In this document: positions 48,301-54,168 of the stretch, piece by piece | How the letters are laid out: every line of letters starts with the position of its first letter | Position numbering within the stretch: the stretch's first letter is position 1 | Assembly: GCA_963971305.1 (NCBI GenBank) | Contig: OZ020305.1 | Span: 219,001-283,000, forward strand | Source: Arcuatula senhousia | Taxonomy: Eukaryota > Mollusca > Bivalvia > Mytilida > Mytilidae | Direction: 5' to 3' | DNA length: 64,000 nt | Position numbers and translations under genes: made by a program | Notes under the pieces: model-generated | What the model was told of the DNA's origin: nothing | What the model saw: only the letters and a program-made list of their open reading frames with translations | Database searches by the model: none

Positions 48301-49146
48301 CAACAGATACAAGGAAGTCTGCTTCATATTTAGATCTACATCTCGAAATAGACTCTCAACAAAACTCTATTAAAAACGTGATGACTTCAGCTTTCCAATT
48401 GTCAACTTTCCCTTCTTGTGTAGCAACAATCCGTCCGCTCCAGCTTATGGAGTTTACGTATCACAATTGATTCGTTACTCAAGAGCTTGTGGTTAAAACA
48501 TCGATTTCCTCGGCAGAGCGTCACGTTTGTAACAAAACATGTTATCACAAGGTTATGTTTCTCCTCGGTTGCTGTCGTCACCCAAGAGATTATACGGTAG
48601 ACATCATGCACTCATAGACAAATATGGGATTTCGATCTCTCAGAGGAGTGTGCAGATGTTGGGTTTTCTTTTGTTTTCTCTATCGGATTTGACACACTGA
48701 ATTAGAAATTGGCAGCTCTACGGGTGTTCTATAGCAGGCAAGAACCGCCTACTCTTCCAGAGCACCTGAGTTCACTCTCATTGCGACTAGAGTTTGCGTT
48801 GTTATTTGATATTCAGTAGTTTTTGTGTTTCCGTGTTTTATTTGTTGTGTATTTTTTTGTCCTGTCCTTGTTTGTGTTTTTCGGTTTTGTCGGTGTCTTT
48901 TCGGACTTTGACATTCGGATGCCCCTTTGGTACCTCTGCTTCTTTGAAATAGATTATGCTCTTTTTGGCCAATGTTTAAATACTAATAAAAATAATGCTA
49001 TAAGTCTAAATCATATCTGTGTCATAAACATGAGCATACATACCTATAACTGCCAGTTGATTTCTCATGCTTTGAACTCGAGTTTGAAAATTTGAAACAG
49101 CACTATTCTTGTAAACGGTGCATCGAAGCATCTTAAAAGTCGCCAT
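15382..49146 (-). CDS. BBOX1-like: Gamma-butyrobetaine / trimethyllysine dioxygenase-like enzyme, 15 coding exons, 479 aa
   Basis: Coding exons in transcript order: 49146-49044, 47674-47511, 46896-46829, 40799-40669, 37123-37002, 33501-33446, 29698-29623, 29509-29461, 27586-27469, 25901-25761, 17958-17898, 17219-17166, 16962-16894, 16428-16324, 15504-15382. All introns are GT-AG, phases agree, and the total is 1440 bp. Family members are Fe(II)/2-oxoglutarate hydroxylases of carnitine synthesis. Visible ligands: Zn site C122, C124, C127 (WLRFNCHCHAC) and H166 (WNDHKG); Fe site H277-x-D279 (DFHQD) and H424 (NRRMLHGR); R436 (VRHLQ) for 2-oxoglutarate. GGESIIVDV (exon 10) is typical. Residues 1-54 lack acidic residues and are rich in K, R, S and T, suggesting a mitochondrial presequence as in TMLHE, whereas the catalytic half reads more like BBOX1, so the substrate is uncertain. 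The 49-bp exon 8 donor (GT at 29460) was chosen over one 4 bp upstream to keep phase. The start is the first ATG of exon 1, just after an apparent 5' UTR. The longest intron (7.8 kb) is full of transposons. Confidence 0.93.
15574..16054. mobile_element. Foldback element built of ATCCGTA motifs, in the last intron
   Basis: About 480 bp. The ends are inverted: AAAAATAGCTACGGATG at the left (15577-15593) and CATCCGTAGCTATTTTTC at the right (16036-16052). The interior repeats CATCCGTA and TACGGATG in both orientations. It has no coding capacity and lies in the intron between the last two coding exons of the dioxygenase gene. Confidence 0.75.
18437..18478 (-). ncRNA. Hammerhead ribozyme, type I
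   Basis: On the minus strand: stem I CGCCT/AGGCG, core CTGATGA, stem II GTC/GAC with loop TTGAGTA, core GAAA, short stem III around CGCGCG, and GTC immediately before the predicted cleavage point. All conserved core bases are present. Confidence 0.88.
18795..18836 (-). ncRNA. Hammerhead ribozyme, type I (second copy)
   Basis: Same fold as the copy 358 bp away: CGCCT/AGGCG, CTGATGA, GTC/GAC with loop TTGAATA, GAAA, and TGTC before the cleavage point. Stem III has one G-U pair because GCGCG reads GCGTG. Confidence 0.87.
20021..20106. repeat. Long imperfect palindrome (hairpin), arms about 38 bp
   Basis: TTGGTATCTACAAAAGTC at 20021 is mirrored by GACTTTTGTAGATACCAA ending at 20106; the inner arms TAGGTCGAAGATGTA and TACATCTTCGACCTA flank a short centre. 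The right arm continues into the diverged tandem repeat that follows, so the left arm looks like an inverted copy of it. Confidence 0.85.
20107..20560. repeat. Diverged tandem repeat with 'gccattat/actataac' motif
   Basis: Two to three related units of about 190 bp share CTTTAAAGGACTATAACC or CTTTAAAGGGCCATTATC, then CTGACATCTTTGATCCAATGG or a variant. Similar 'gggcaataactcc' units occur at 38690-39690. Non-coding. Confidence 0.6.
20812..21480 (+). mobile_element. Penelope-like family A, 3' fragment
   Basis: The RT C-terminal part begins near 20812 (KLYDKHDVFNYPIA), continues as VFVSQLIRNSRTCGNH and SLKKFYGRHHAFI, and stops at 21115-21117. The 3' untranslated part follows (GCAGGCAGGAACCACTTACT, then GAGTTCGCGTTGTTGATTTC, then CATTCGGACTTTTGACACTCG). 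This copy shows that dispersed repeat R2 is the 3' end of this retroelement. Confidence 0.8.
21510..24500 (-). mobile_element. Non-LTR retrotransposon (Jockey/CR1-like), decayed
   Basis: Minus strand. The 5' part includes an APE endonuclease start (LNMNFQSLRKKG, then LGTETWLDPNIK) at 24406-24026 and an endonuclease end (GNSDHDIVLLDI) at 23827-23549. The RT follows from about 22980, with ANYRPVSLTS, then GVPQGSVLGPLLFLVYIND and the catalytic FADDT in the 1041-bp frame 22584-21544. An in-frame TAA at 22644-22642 separates the RT start from its core; other frame breaks lie near 23040, 23320 and 23850. The C-terminal YLGVTL, YAATVWDP and RRAARFV blocks are intact. It sits in the 7.8-kb intron of the dioxygenase gene, opposite to the neighbouring retroelement tail. 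Confidence 0.9.
24501..25760. other. Intronic sequence without recognised feature
   Basis: AT-rich sequence. A minus-strand open frame at 24875-25198 was examined and not accepted as a gene. No repeat boundary was recognised. Confidence 0.4.
25944..26065 (+). repeat. Dispersed repeat R1, diverged copy
   Basis: AGATGGGGAATATTTGTACG is followed by a GCAGCCTCAAATATAACC and AGTGGTCTCCGCTG pattern matching the R1 body. The exon 25761-25901 of the dioxygenase gene ends just upstream. Confidence 0.55.
26225..26440 (+). repeat. Dispersed repeat R2 (Penelope family A 3' tail)
   Basis: GTTTTGTCGTTGTCTTTTCC, then TTTTGACATTCGAATGC and CTCATTGGTGCTTCTTTGC match the terminal part of the family A 3' untranslated region. 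Confidence 0.65.
27970..28260 (+). mobile_element. Possible strongly decayed Penelope family A tail
   Basis: A weak match only: ATTTCTATCTCTCAAATGA corresponds to the ISISQM end of family A RT, and ACAACGAGACGGGT corresponds to the CAACACGACGGGT start of its 3' untranslated part. No intact block. Confidence 0.35.
31200..31430 (-). repeat. Dispersed repeat R2 fragment
   Basis: Contains a diverged GATGCCAAGGGGTCATTTG start and GACAACGCAAAAACAAAC, and ends with a GTCGCGTTGC motif near 31411. The orientation is opposite to the gene-like strand of family A. Confidence 0.55.
31576..31700 (+). repeat. Dispersed repeat R1
   Basis: GAGATGGAATAAGTGTACGC, CACAATGAAAACAGCCAGC and CAACGTGACC follow the R1 consensus, which ends near GCTCGTCGTCTTG. 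Confidence 0.75.
32570..32975 (-). mobile_element. Penelope-like family B, 3'-end fragment
   Basis: Near-identical to 7340-7740: GAATGATCAATCTCATAGTC, then CAGGCATTTCAAACGAAATG, then AACCAGGTTTTATGGCG, and the last RT codons read on the minus strand (FLRYQPLVEKFKIELKDMV). It lacks the inverted duplicate arm seen at 7281. Confidence 0.85.
33881..33924 (-). ncRNA. Decayed hammerhead motif
   Basis: On the minus strand CCGATGA replaces CTGATGA and AATAAAC replaces GACGAAAC, but GCGCGTCAGACGTAGC and the flanking GTTCCAGTC remain. It is probably an inactive relic of the retrozyme family A type. Confidence 0.6.
33951..33979 (+). repeat. Interstitial telomere-like tract (TTAGGG)n
   Basis: Four to five TTAGGG units, one with GGGCTA, lie exactly between an inverted decayed retrozyme end (left) and an intact retrozyme copy (right). 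Confidence 0.9.
34003..34044 (+). ncRNA. Hammerhead ribozyme, type I
   Basis: Stem I CGCCT/AGGCG, core CTGATGA, stem II GTC/GAC, GAAA, short stem III in CGCGCG, and GTC before the predicted cleavage point. All core bases are intact. Confidence 0.88.
34361..34402 (+). ncRNA. Hammerhead ribozyme, type I, with stem I mismatch
   Basis: As the copy at 34003, but the 5' arm of stem I reads CACCT against AGGCG, giving one A-C mismatch. The core CTGATGA and GAAA are intact. Confidence 0.82.
34530..34870 (-). mobile_element. Old, decayed retrozyme family A copy
   Basis: Retains TTAAAACTCCGCAAGCAGC, AACAAGAAGTGTTGATAACG and, at 34747-34786, a broken hammerhead (ATTCAAGACTCATTGGAG). It is more diverged than the other copies. 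Confidence 0.65.
35215..35505 (+). repeat. R2 fragment with an R1 end
   Basis: GCTATAGCAAGCAGGAACAC, then a short R1 piece (TTGCGTACACTTATATCACA), then GAGTTCACGTTGATTAATGC and TTTTGACATTTGATTGCCCC. It is a mosaic of two dispersed families. Confidence 0.55.
35513..36639. mobile_element. TA-flanked inverted-repeat element made of 'AGAACTGTC' units
   Basis: 1127 bp between TA dinucleotides (35511-35512 and 36640-36641). The terminal inverted repeat begins CAGTTGAGTCC and continues through TTCTAACATCTCT. Subterminal regions of about 230 bp on both sides are packed with TTAGAACTGTCAGGG-like units, reversed on the two sides so the element can fold into one long hairpin. The centre (about 35766-36370) is AT-rich with no transposase. 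CAGT ends plus a TA target site suggest the Tc1/mariner group, non-autonomous. Confidence 0.82.
37205..37350 (-). repeat. R2 fragment
   Basis: GAAGCAGAGAGGTATCTATG, GCATTCGAATGTCAAAAGTC and CACGAAGAAACAGACAACAT are the family A 3' end in reverse. Confidence 0.7.
37978..38367. mobile_element. 390-bp MITE with long terminal inverted repeats and TA target site
   Basis: Left arm: ACCAAAACCCTGGTAT, TATAGGATACCTCAG, ATAACTGGG. The right arm is its inverse, ending TACCAGGGTTTTGGT; the arms are about 45 bp with one mismatch. TA flanks both ends (37976-37977, 38368-38369). A run of 13 G lies just inside the left arm. There is no coding capacity. Confidence 0.88.
38690..39690. repeat. Two-unit diverged repeat ending in a 13-bp-stem hairpin
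   Basis: Two related units of about 450 bp share GCAATTTACATTTCTG or a similar string, AGGGCAATAACTCC and GCAAAAAACTGCAATTT. The end carries GACGACGACGACG and then a perfect hairpin, AGCTCACATGGAC/GTCCATGTGAGCT (39640-39670). This layout is common in bivalve dispersed repeats; the function is unknown. Confidence 0.7.
41050..42352. mobile_element. Pearl-like element: microsatellite plus 168-bp tandem core
   Basis: The left end TATACCCCCGCTTCG and the right end GCGGGGTATCACTAGTGAGC form short inverted repeats. A (TTCGTCCG/TCCG)n microsatellite lies at 41094-41150. A tandem core with period 167-168 follows (AGCAACTACATGAGATAG at 41175, 41343, 41510, 41678). Pearl elements of bivalves have this order of microsatellite and satellite-like core repeats; the assignment is by architecture. 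The fourth unit is interrupted by an inserted segment at 41707-42197. Confidence 0.75.
41707..42197. mobile_element. 491-bp insertion within the tandem core
   Basis: The core sequence GAGGTCTGATA breaks at 41706 and resumes as ATTTTGTATATAGC at 42198. The insert has GCGAGCATAG near its left end and its inverse CTATGCTCGC at 42165. Its inner part is AT-rich with no gene. Confidence 0.65.
42440..42640 (-). repeat. R2 fragment
   Basis: GAAGCATAGGTATCAATGG, AAGTCCGAACAGGCAGAGAC, ATGAGCAACATGTAAAACAC and TATCAATTAACAACGCGAAC match the family A 3' end in reverse. Confidence 0.75.
42760..43325. mobile_element. Rearranged Penelope family A fragments
   Basis: The left part (42790-42950, plus strand) resembles the RT C-terminus (CCAGCCTATGGAGTTCACG) joined to 3' untranslated sequence. 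The right part (42950-43325, minus strand) carries the N-terminal RT blocks (TTTAAAGTTAAGAATCTCC, and AGACACATTGATAACAAT reading as the VINVSKK region). The two halves face each other, so at least one inversion occurred. Confidence 0.65.
43613..44447. repeat. 248-bp tandem repeat, 3.4 copies, flanked by TA microsatellites
   Basis: Units start with GTATAATCGCTAATGC at 43613, 43861, 44109 and 44345. Periods are 248, 248 and 236; the third unit lacks 12 bp (CGTCCTTATAAA region). Copies are nearly identical, so the array is young. Each unit contains short self-complementary stretches, CGTTCCGAAGGAGCG and TAGCGTGACGCTA. (TA)n lies at 43587-43610 and a short AT run follows 44447. No hammerhead core was found on either strand. 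Confidence 0.93.
44640..44790 (-). mobile_element. Penelope-like N-terminal fragment
   Basis: The minus strand reads a piece like the N-terminal block of family B (DPVIDYARSWAKKEQE in place of DAVEDYARAWIEREKD). Short and isolated. Confidence 0.55.
44820..45010 (-). repeat. Diverged Penelope family B 3' end
   Basis: TCTCAATGTCCAAGAGAAAA, GAAGATCGCAATGGTCATG and GGGTTAAACAAGGTTTTATG match the 3' untranslated part of family B at lower identity. A similar fragment lies at 53510-53600. Confidence 0.6.
45253..45298 (+). ncRNA. Hammerhead-like motif, family B, copy 1 (probably inactive)
   Basis: Stem I ATGTTG/CAACAT, core CAGATGA (U4 changed), degraded stem II, GAAA at 45279-45282, and palindromic stem III ATATGCATAT. 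Compare the copy at 56925 for the complementary stem change. Confidence 0.55.
45632..45675 (+). ncRNA. Hammerhead-like motif, family B, copy 2
   Basis: Stem I TGTTG/CAGCA with one G-U pair, core CTGGTGA, stem II AGG/TCT, GAAA, and stem III ATATGCATAT. The core differs from CTGATGA by one base. Confidence 0.5.
45700..45890 (+). repeat. Dispersed repeat R2
   Basis: TTGTTACGACTTGGGTTCG, GTTGTTGATTTCCGTTCG and CATTTGACACTCGAATTCCC: the family A 3' end in sense orientation. Confidence 0.8.
47020..47255 (-). repeat. Dispersed repeat R2, complete-looking copy
   Basis: GAAGCAGAGGTACCAATGGG, AAGTCCGAAAGGGCAGAGAC, GGAAACACAAAACAACTG and GCACACCCGTCGCGTTGCC. Read in reverse it is the whole 3' untranslated part of Penelope family A without the RT. 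Confidence 0.85.
47736..47935 (+). repeat. Dispersed repeat R1, long copy
   Basis: GAGATGTGGAATAAGTGTACG, CAATGGAAAACAGCCAGC, GACCAGAGGTCACTGCTCG, then CCCAAGACTAAAAATACAAT and an extension shared with 56335-56440. It lies just 5' of the exon at 47511-47674. Confidence 0.8.
48150..48945 (+). mobile_element. Penelope family A copy, RT C-terminal half plus 3' UTR
   Basis: The RT block reads YIDGVFSLNKSRFDD, so the second catalytic aspartate of YxDD is lost. Then TLDIKDTTDTRKSASYLDLH, and further on AYGVYVSQLIRYS-like sequence with frame breaks, LLSSPKRLYGRHHAL, and the 3' untranslated part ending TGACATTCGGATGCCCC at about 48925. A dead copy in the first intron of the dioxygenase gene. Confidence 0.8.
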
Positions 49147-49913
49147 TGCTTCCTTTAAAATAGATCTTCACACAGGAATGTGTGTGTGATGAAGGGTAGT
49201 GACCTACGAAAGTGATTTGATATTTATCAATTTGTAAAAAGACGAATCCATTTTCAAGGTTATTGACAGTATATGTGATCATTTCATTTATAATTACGTC
49301 GCCGCATTATTGACTTACAAACGATAAATCTTAAATGTATTAAATTTGGACTGAAAAAAAAAATAAAAAGTGATAAAAGATATTGTCAATGGATATCATA
49401 TTTGTCATTTCTATTGTTTGTTTATTTTAATTCAGTTCAAAATAATAATGCCAAAATTGCGTTAAACCTAGTTTACTTCACCCCAAAATAGACGATCTTG
49501 ACAATGAAAGAAAGGCACATGGCAGATCTTTATTCTTAAATTAATTCCCATTAATATCAATTAGTTTCTCTTTGGTATTTTGTATATGAATTATTGCAAT
49601 TGCTCAAATTATTATTCATTAGGCACTTTCGGTCGTCGTTTCGATTTTCCCGCTTTATATACATATATTTGAGGTAGTAAGTCTGTGTACGTGCTTAGAA
49701 TTTAGCGGGATTAGAGCTCATTCATATGATTTTTGTACCTGAGTTTGTAATAGCTGTACAAAATAATTAATTGGTACGGCTTTAGATGTTTGTACTAAAA
49801 AAGGACATAGGCAAAATCAGTAAATACAAACTGGAAAAGCACGGAAAAAACAGACACAAAATACAAAACACAAAAACAACTCATTAGCAATTATCAAAGC
49901 GAACTTCAGGCTT

Positions 49914-50394
49914 ACACAGGCAAAATTTAGACATACGTCTGACGTACGTTAATATAAACGTGCGTCTGACATAGTGCATAAACGTACGTTAAACATACGT
50001 TTCTAACCGCTGTACGGTAAACGTACGTCAAATTATTGTAAAAACATATGTCAGACGTACGTTTTTTAAACGTGCTGTAAACGTATGTTTACCATACGTC
50101 AGACATATAGTTTCCTAAAATGTATGAAGTTAGTAAGTTATTTATTTAGTGTGTTTTATTATGAAATAAAAATATTGCCAAGATAAATTTTTAATGTGCG
50201 TCAGATGACATGCGAGCAGCGAGCAGCGACCGCTGGTCACATTGAAGGCTGCTGGCTGTTTTCCATTGTGGATATTTAAAATATACGTTTATAATGTAGG
50301 TTGTGTCGCGAACACTTATTCCACATCTCATTTTCTTCTATGCGTTTAACGTACACCAGACGCACGTTAAACGCAGTCAACATTTTGCCTGTGT
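49914..50394. mobile_element. TA-flanked MITE of 'ACGTACG' motifs, with R1 nested inside
   Basis: Terminal inverted repeat CACAGGCAAAAT at 49914-49925 and ATTTTGCCTGTG at 50382-50393, flanked by TA. The interior is rich in AAACGTACGT and CGTCTGACGTACG palindromic motifs on both sides. A minus-strand R1 copy (50213-50338) is inserted near the right end. Confidence 0.8.
50213..50338 (-). repeat. Dispersed repeat R1 nested in the MITE
   Basis: GAGCAGCGACCGCTGGTCAC, AAGGCTGCTGGCTGTTTTCC and CACTTATTCCACATCTCA: R1 in reverse, nearly identical to the copy at 8551-8690. Confidence 0.85.
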
Positions 50395-50796
50395 AACGAA
50401 CGGGAACCCAGGAGTTTTGATGTTAGCTTTAGCTGAAACACTTTCGTCTATATTGTATTAAGGTTATAAAGAAAATATTTTGCCATCATTGTAGAAATAC
50501 CCGTGAACCTTAAATTTTAACTGTACTTCTTTAAGGGTAAGTTACCAAAAAAAAGGAAAATTTGTCTGATGATTTCTTTTCCGGTCGATTTGAAATAAAC
50601 TCGGTGGTGCAAATTACGCGGATTCTTCAGTGTGCACTGCATGATACGTTTATATTTCATATACCGAAAAATATGACAAAAAGTAAAAAACCAGACTAAA
50701 GACTCACACTAATTAATTGTAGTTGTTTCAAATTTCAACTTCGCTCAGACACAATACAGTGTAACATGAGGTACAATGAACATAATAGTTATAAGA

Positions 50797-50990
50797 CCCC
50801 GTTTACACTAGACGGAAAGATCGATCTTATTTGAATCGGTACAAAAAAAGATCGATCTTTTTGTCAGTGTAAACGGGAAAGATCGATTTTTATTTGAATC
50901 GATTCAAAAAGAACCGGACTTTAAAAGTCCTGCTTTAGACATAGACTTAAAAAGATCGATCTTTTTTAATCGATCTTTTTTGTGTAATGT
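50797..50990. mobile_element. Foldback fragment with AAGATCGATCTT motifs
   Basis: CCCGTTTACACT at 50798-50809 is mirrored by AGTGTAAACGGG at 50864-50875. AAAGATCGAT and GATCGATCTTTTT are repeated through 50980. The right end merges into a LINE fragment; the full borders are not resolved. Confidence 0.55.
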
Positions 50991-50999
50991 ATCGACTGC

Positions 51000-51560
51000 A
51001 GGGAGTGAAATACAACGACCGTATTATTCGGGTTATTTCCGAAGTCCATGCTTAATGAAGCAGTCCAACGACATCTATTATCTGAATGGAATGAAGACCT
51101 ACAGGAAAAGTCATCAGCGGCGTTTTTCAAAATCCCACAACAACCAACTAAGAATGCAAGCCAGTTATGGAGTTCCGTGCCAAATAATACCAGAAGTACA
51201 GGCTAACATCAAGACGCGTATAATGACGGGAACCTACACACTACAGACAAATCGTGCAAAGTACAATCAGCATGCCGTATCCTATCTGTCCAAGCGGTAA
51301 TACTAGAAACAAAGACCGACAACACCTTCTACTTCACTGCAGTAAACACCAATATGCTAGAGAAAAACAACTATCGCCCCTAAATCTCCTGCAGACTACT
51401 ACTAACAGTGCTAGCAAACAAGACATGATACTGAAAAATACATGGATCAAGTTAATTTTCAAGGCAAGAATTGTGCATATTCAATATATTTATGAAATAA
51501 CATTTATAGAAGCATATACCCAGAGTATATATTTATATAGACATGTACTGGCTAGGTAAA
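51000..51560 (+). mobile_element. Non-LTR retrotransposon, 3'-terminal fragment
   Basis: Frames encode NEWNEDLQEKSS-like sequence, then ANIKTRIMTGTYTLQTNRAK and a C-terminal RQHLLLHCSKHQYAREK. That matches the thumb and zinc-knuckle tail of LINE RTs (a CPxC...HxxxHC pattern, partly lost). At least one frameshift near 51290 separates the two parts. Confidence 0.7.
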
Positions 51561-51699
51561 ATATACATATTGCAAGGTGTATTTGTTGCAGATGAGAAAG
51601 TTAGTTTAGTGTTTGTCTAATCTAGATCTAAAGCTATTAATTAAAAAGTAGCTAAGCTTCAGTTCTGTTGACTTCAATACTTACGGCAATAAAATCCAC

Positions 51700-52257
51700 C
51701 TCCAGAAATATTACTATTGTTGCTATTCTAGAAATGGTGTCAATCAAATATGGATCCTAAAGAATTCGAAAGAACTGATTGAGATTCTTTTAAAATCTAA
51801 ATCAGTTTCATCTTGTAACAGCATCAAAACATTCGATTTCTCAACACTTCACACTTCTATTCTACATGAACAACTGTCGTGATTGACACAACTGATTAAA
51901 TGCAGCTTTTTCAAAAAGAATGGAAAACGCAGGTACAAATATCTAGTAGTCGATTATATCAAGACTTACTTTGTCATCAATGAGTCTAAGAAAAAGAACA
52001 AATTTACAGAAGACCAAATAATCGACATGCTTAACTTTCTCATTGACAACACATTTGTTCAGTTTGGTGGACGTGTTTTTCCAGTAGGCACTAATTGTAC
52101 ACCTTTGCTTGCTGATTTGTTTCTTCGTTCATATGAAGCAGACTTCTTACAATCACTTCTAACCAAAAAAGGTCGTAGACAAGCTCTCTCTTTTAATCTC
52201 ACTTTCCATTATATTGATGATGTCCTTTCACTGAGCAATTCTCGATTTGGTGAATAG
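51700..52257 (+). mobile_element. Penelope family A, RT core fragment
   Basis: Sense reading: NGVNQIWILKNSKELIEIL, TFDFSTLHTSILHEQLS then a stop (TGA at about 51880), VFPVGTNCTPLLADLFLRSY and an intact YIDDVLSLSNSRFGE. It is cut off right after this point and followed by R2 pieces in inverted orientation (52255-52370). Confidence 0.85.
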
Positions 52258-52370
52258 AGTGAACTCGGGCGCTCTGGAAGACTAAGCAGTTCCTGCTTGC
52301 TAAAGCACACCCGTCACGTTGCCAAAGCATTTTGACATTCGGATACCCATTGGTTCCTCCGCTTCTTTGT
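52255..52370. repeat. Rearranged R2 pieces
   Basis: GAGTGAACTCGGGCGCTCTGG and GCACACCCGTCACGTTGCC (reverse orientation) are followed by TTTTGACATTCGGATACCC (forward orientation). The two parts of the same tail meet head to head. Confidence 0.65.
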
Positions 52371-52820
52371 TAATTATCATATCATTTTCATGACTACACA
52401 ATAACCATATTAATTTTGAATTATCATTTAAGTTGGAAAATTTTGACAAATGGTTATGACGTCTGTAAACAGTTGTTTTATCAAATTTTCAAAATATGTA
52501 ACAGAGCGGTGCTCTTGTGAAACTCTTGTACGATGAAAACGCGTCTGTGGACCATGTGAAGACTCGTCGAGACGAAGCTGCCCTGATTTTAACCAAGCAG
52601 AACTTTATTTCGGATTTTTTTTAGGCGATCAATCTTATTTTTATTTCATTTTTACACATCTTATACAATCTGACTTAAAAAAATAATTGTGTATATATGT
52701 TATCTATATAAAAAATGAATCATCGAATAACTTATACTTTGATAAACTGTTAACACAGAAATATGTCTCACCAGCCACAGCTTGACACAGTTTGAAACGA
52801 AGCTAAAAATGCAAAAGTTA

Positions 52821-53451
52821 ATGCTGCGTTCACACGTACAACTACTTAATGCGCATTCAATCCTCATTACCAAAGCGCATTGATCTGAATACGAATTCGA
52901 TAACGTCGTTTGCGTTCACACGTTTCTTCAATTCGCATTCAATTCGAATTGAAACTGATATCCGTTCACACATCTTTTACCACTCAATTCGCATTGGACA
53001 TTTTTGGTTCCTGGAAGTCTGCTATGACGTCAAGGATTAATGACGTCATAAACGTTAAAGTTCATGCATGACTACCCCTTCTTTGGATTTTATTCCGTTA
53101 CATTTGATACATGTTAGATATATTTTCAATTGATGCAATTATATATTTATTTTTAATTGATACAATTAAATATATTTTTAATTGATGCAATTAGATATAT
53201 TTAGGGCACTTGTCATATAATTCGAATTGAATAAAAGTTTCCGTTCACACGGCAATGCAATGCGCATTGAATGCGAATTATCCAATTCGAATTATCGAAA
53301 ACGTATCATCATAGCGAATTGGATAATCCGCATTATTTCAATTCGAATTGATTCGCATTAAAATAGTTTTTATGTGTGAACGCGTCAAAATTTTTGAATG
53401 CGAATTGAAATCGAATTGAATGCGCATTATTTGTAAGTGTGAACGCAGCAT
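52821..53451. mobile_element. hAT-type MITE, 631 bp, with 8-bp target duplication
   Basis: Perfect 15-bp terminal inverted repeats ATGCTGCGTTCACAC and GTGTGAACGCAGCAT, flanked by the direct repeat AAAAGTTA at 52813-52820 and 53452-53459. The interior repeats AATTCGCATT, AATTCGAATT and AATGCGCATT in both orientations. An 8-bp target duplication is the hallmark of hAT elements. There is no transposase, so it is non-autonomous. Confidence 0.92.
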
Positions 53452-54168
53452 AAAAGTTACTACAGGAGCTGGCAATGATGACTGAAATTTATCTGTATTG
53501 ATGCTATTGAATAAAAGTCATAAAAAATTACCGAATTTGGAAGATCAATTTAAATGTCCTAAAGAAAAAACATGGCAAGGAAGATATACCGGAATTTTTT
53601 TTTTAATTCATTACAATACCAATCAAAACTTTAAAGGGACGGACTGGATATGCAATTTGTTTTGTTTTGTTTTTGTTTTTTTTATTTCTGCAAATACCAA
53701 TTGAAGGTTTAAAGGGACAGACCGGATTTGTTCAAATTTATTTATCTATTGACCAATATATGTCTTCCATGGATTTATTCTAAACAGATTAATACAAAAA
53801 ATGGACAAAATATTTTAAATACTCTGTAAAAAGAGGATTCATACGGAAGTTTAATTTTCACTATTTTTCTAATCTGATCGAAAATTAAATGGCCGCAAAA
53901 TATATTGATATCATTTGCACTGTAAAAATCTTTGTCGAAAAGAGCACGAACCGTTTAATTTTTTACAATTCTTTTTATAGCAAATTATGATATGAAAAAT
54001 TTTATAACGACCACGCAAGACCCAGCCCGTTCGAAATCATAAATTTCTTACAGGTTATGCCTTTGGAGCCAATAATGAAACATCTTATAACACGCCATAA
54101 CTCACATTTAACAGATCTTCATGCAAAAATGATTTAAGAATTTTAAATTTTAGAAAATTATATACACA

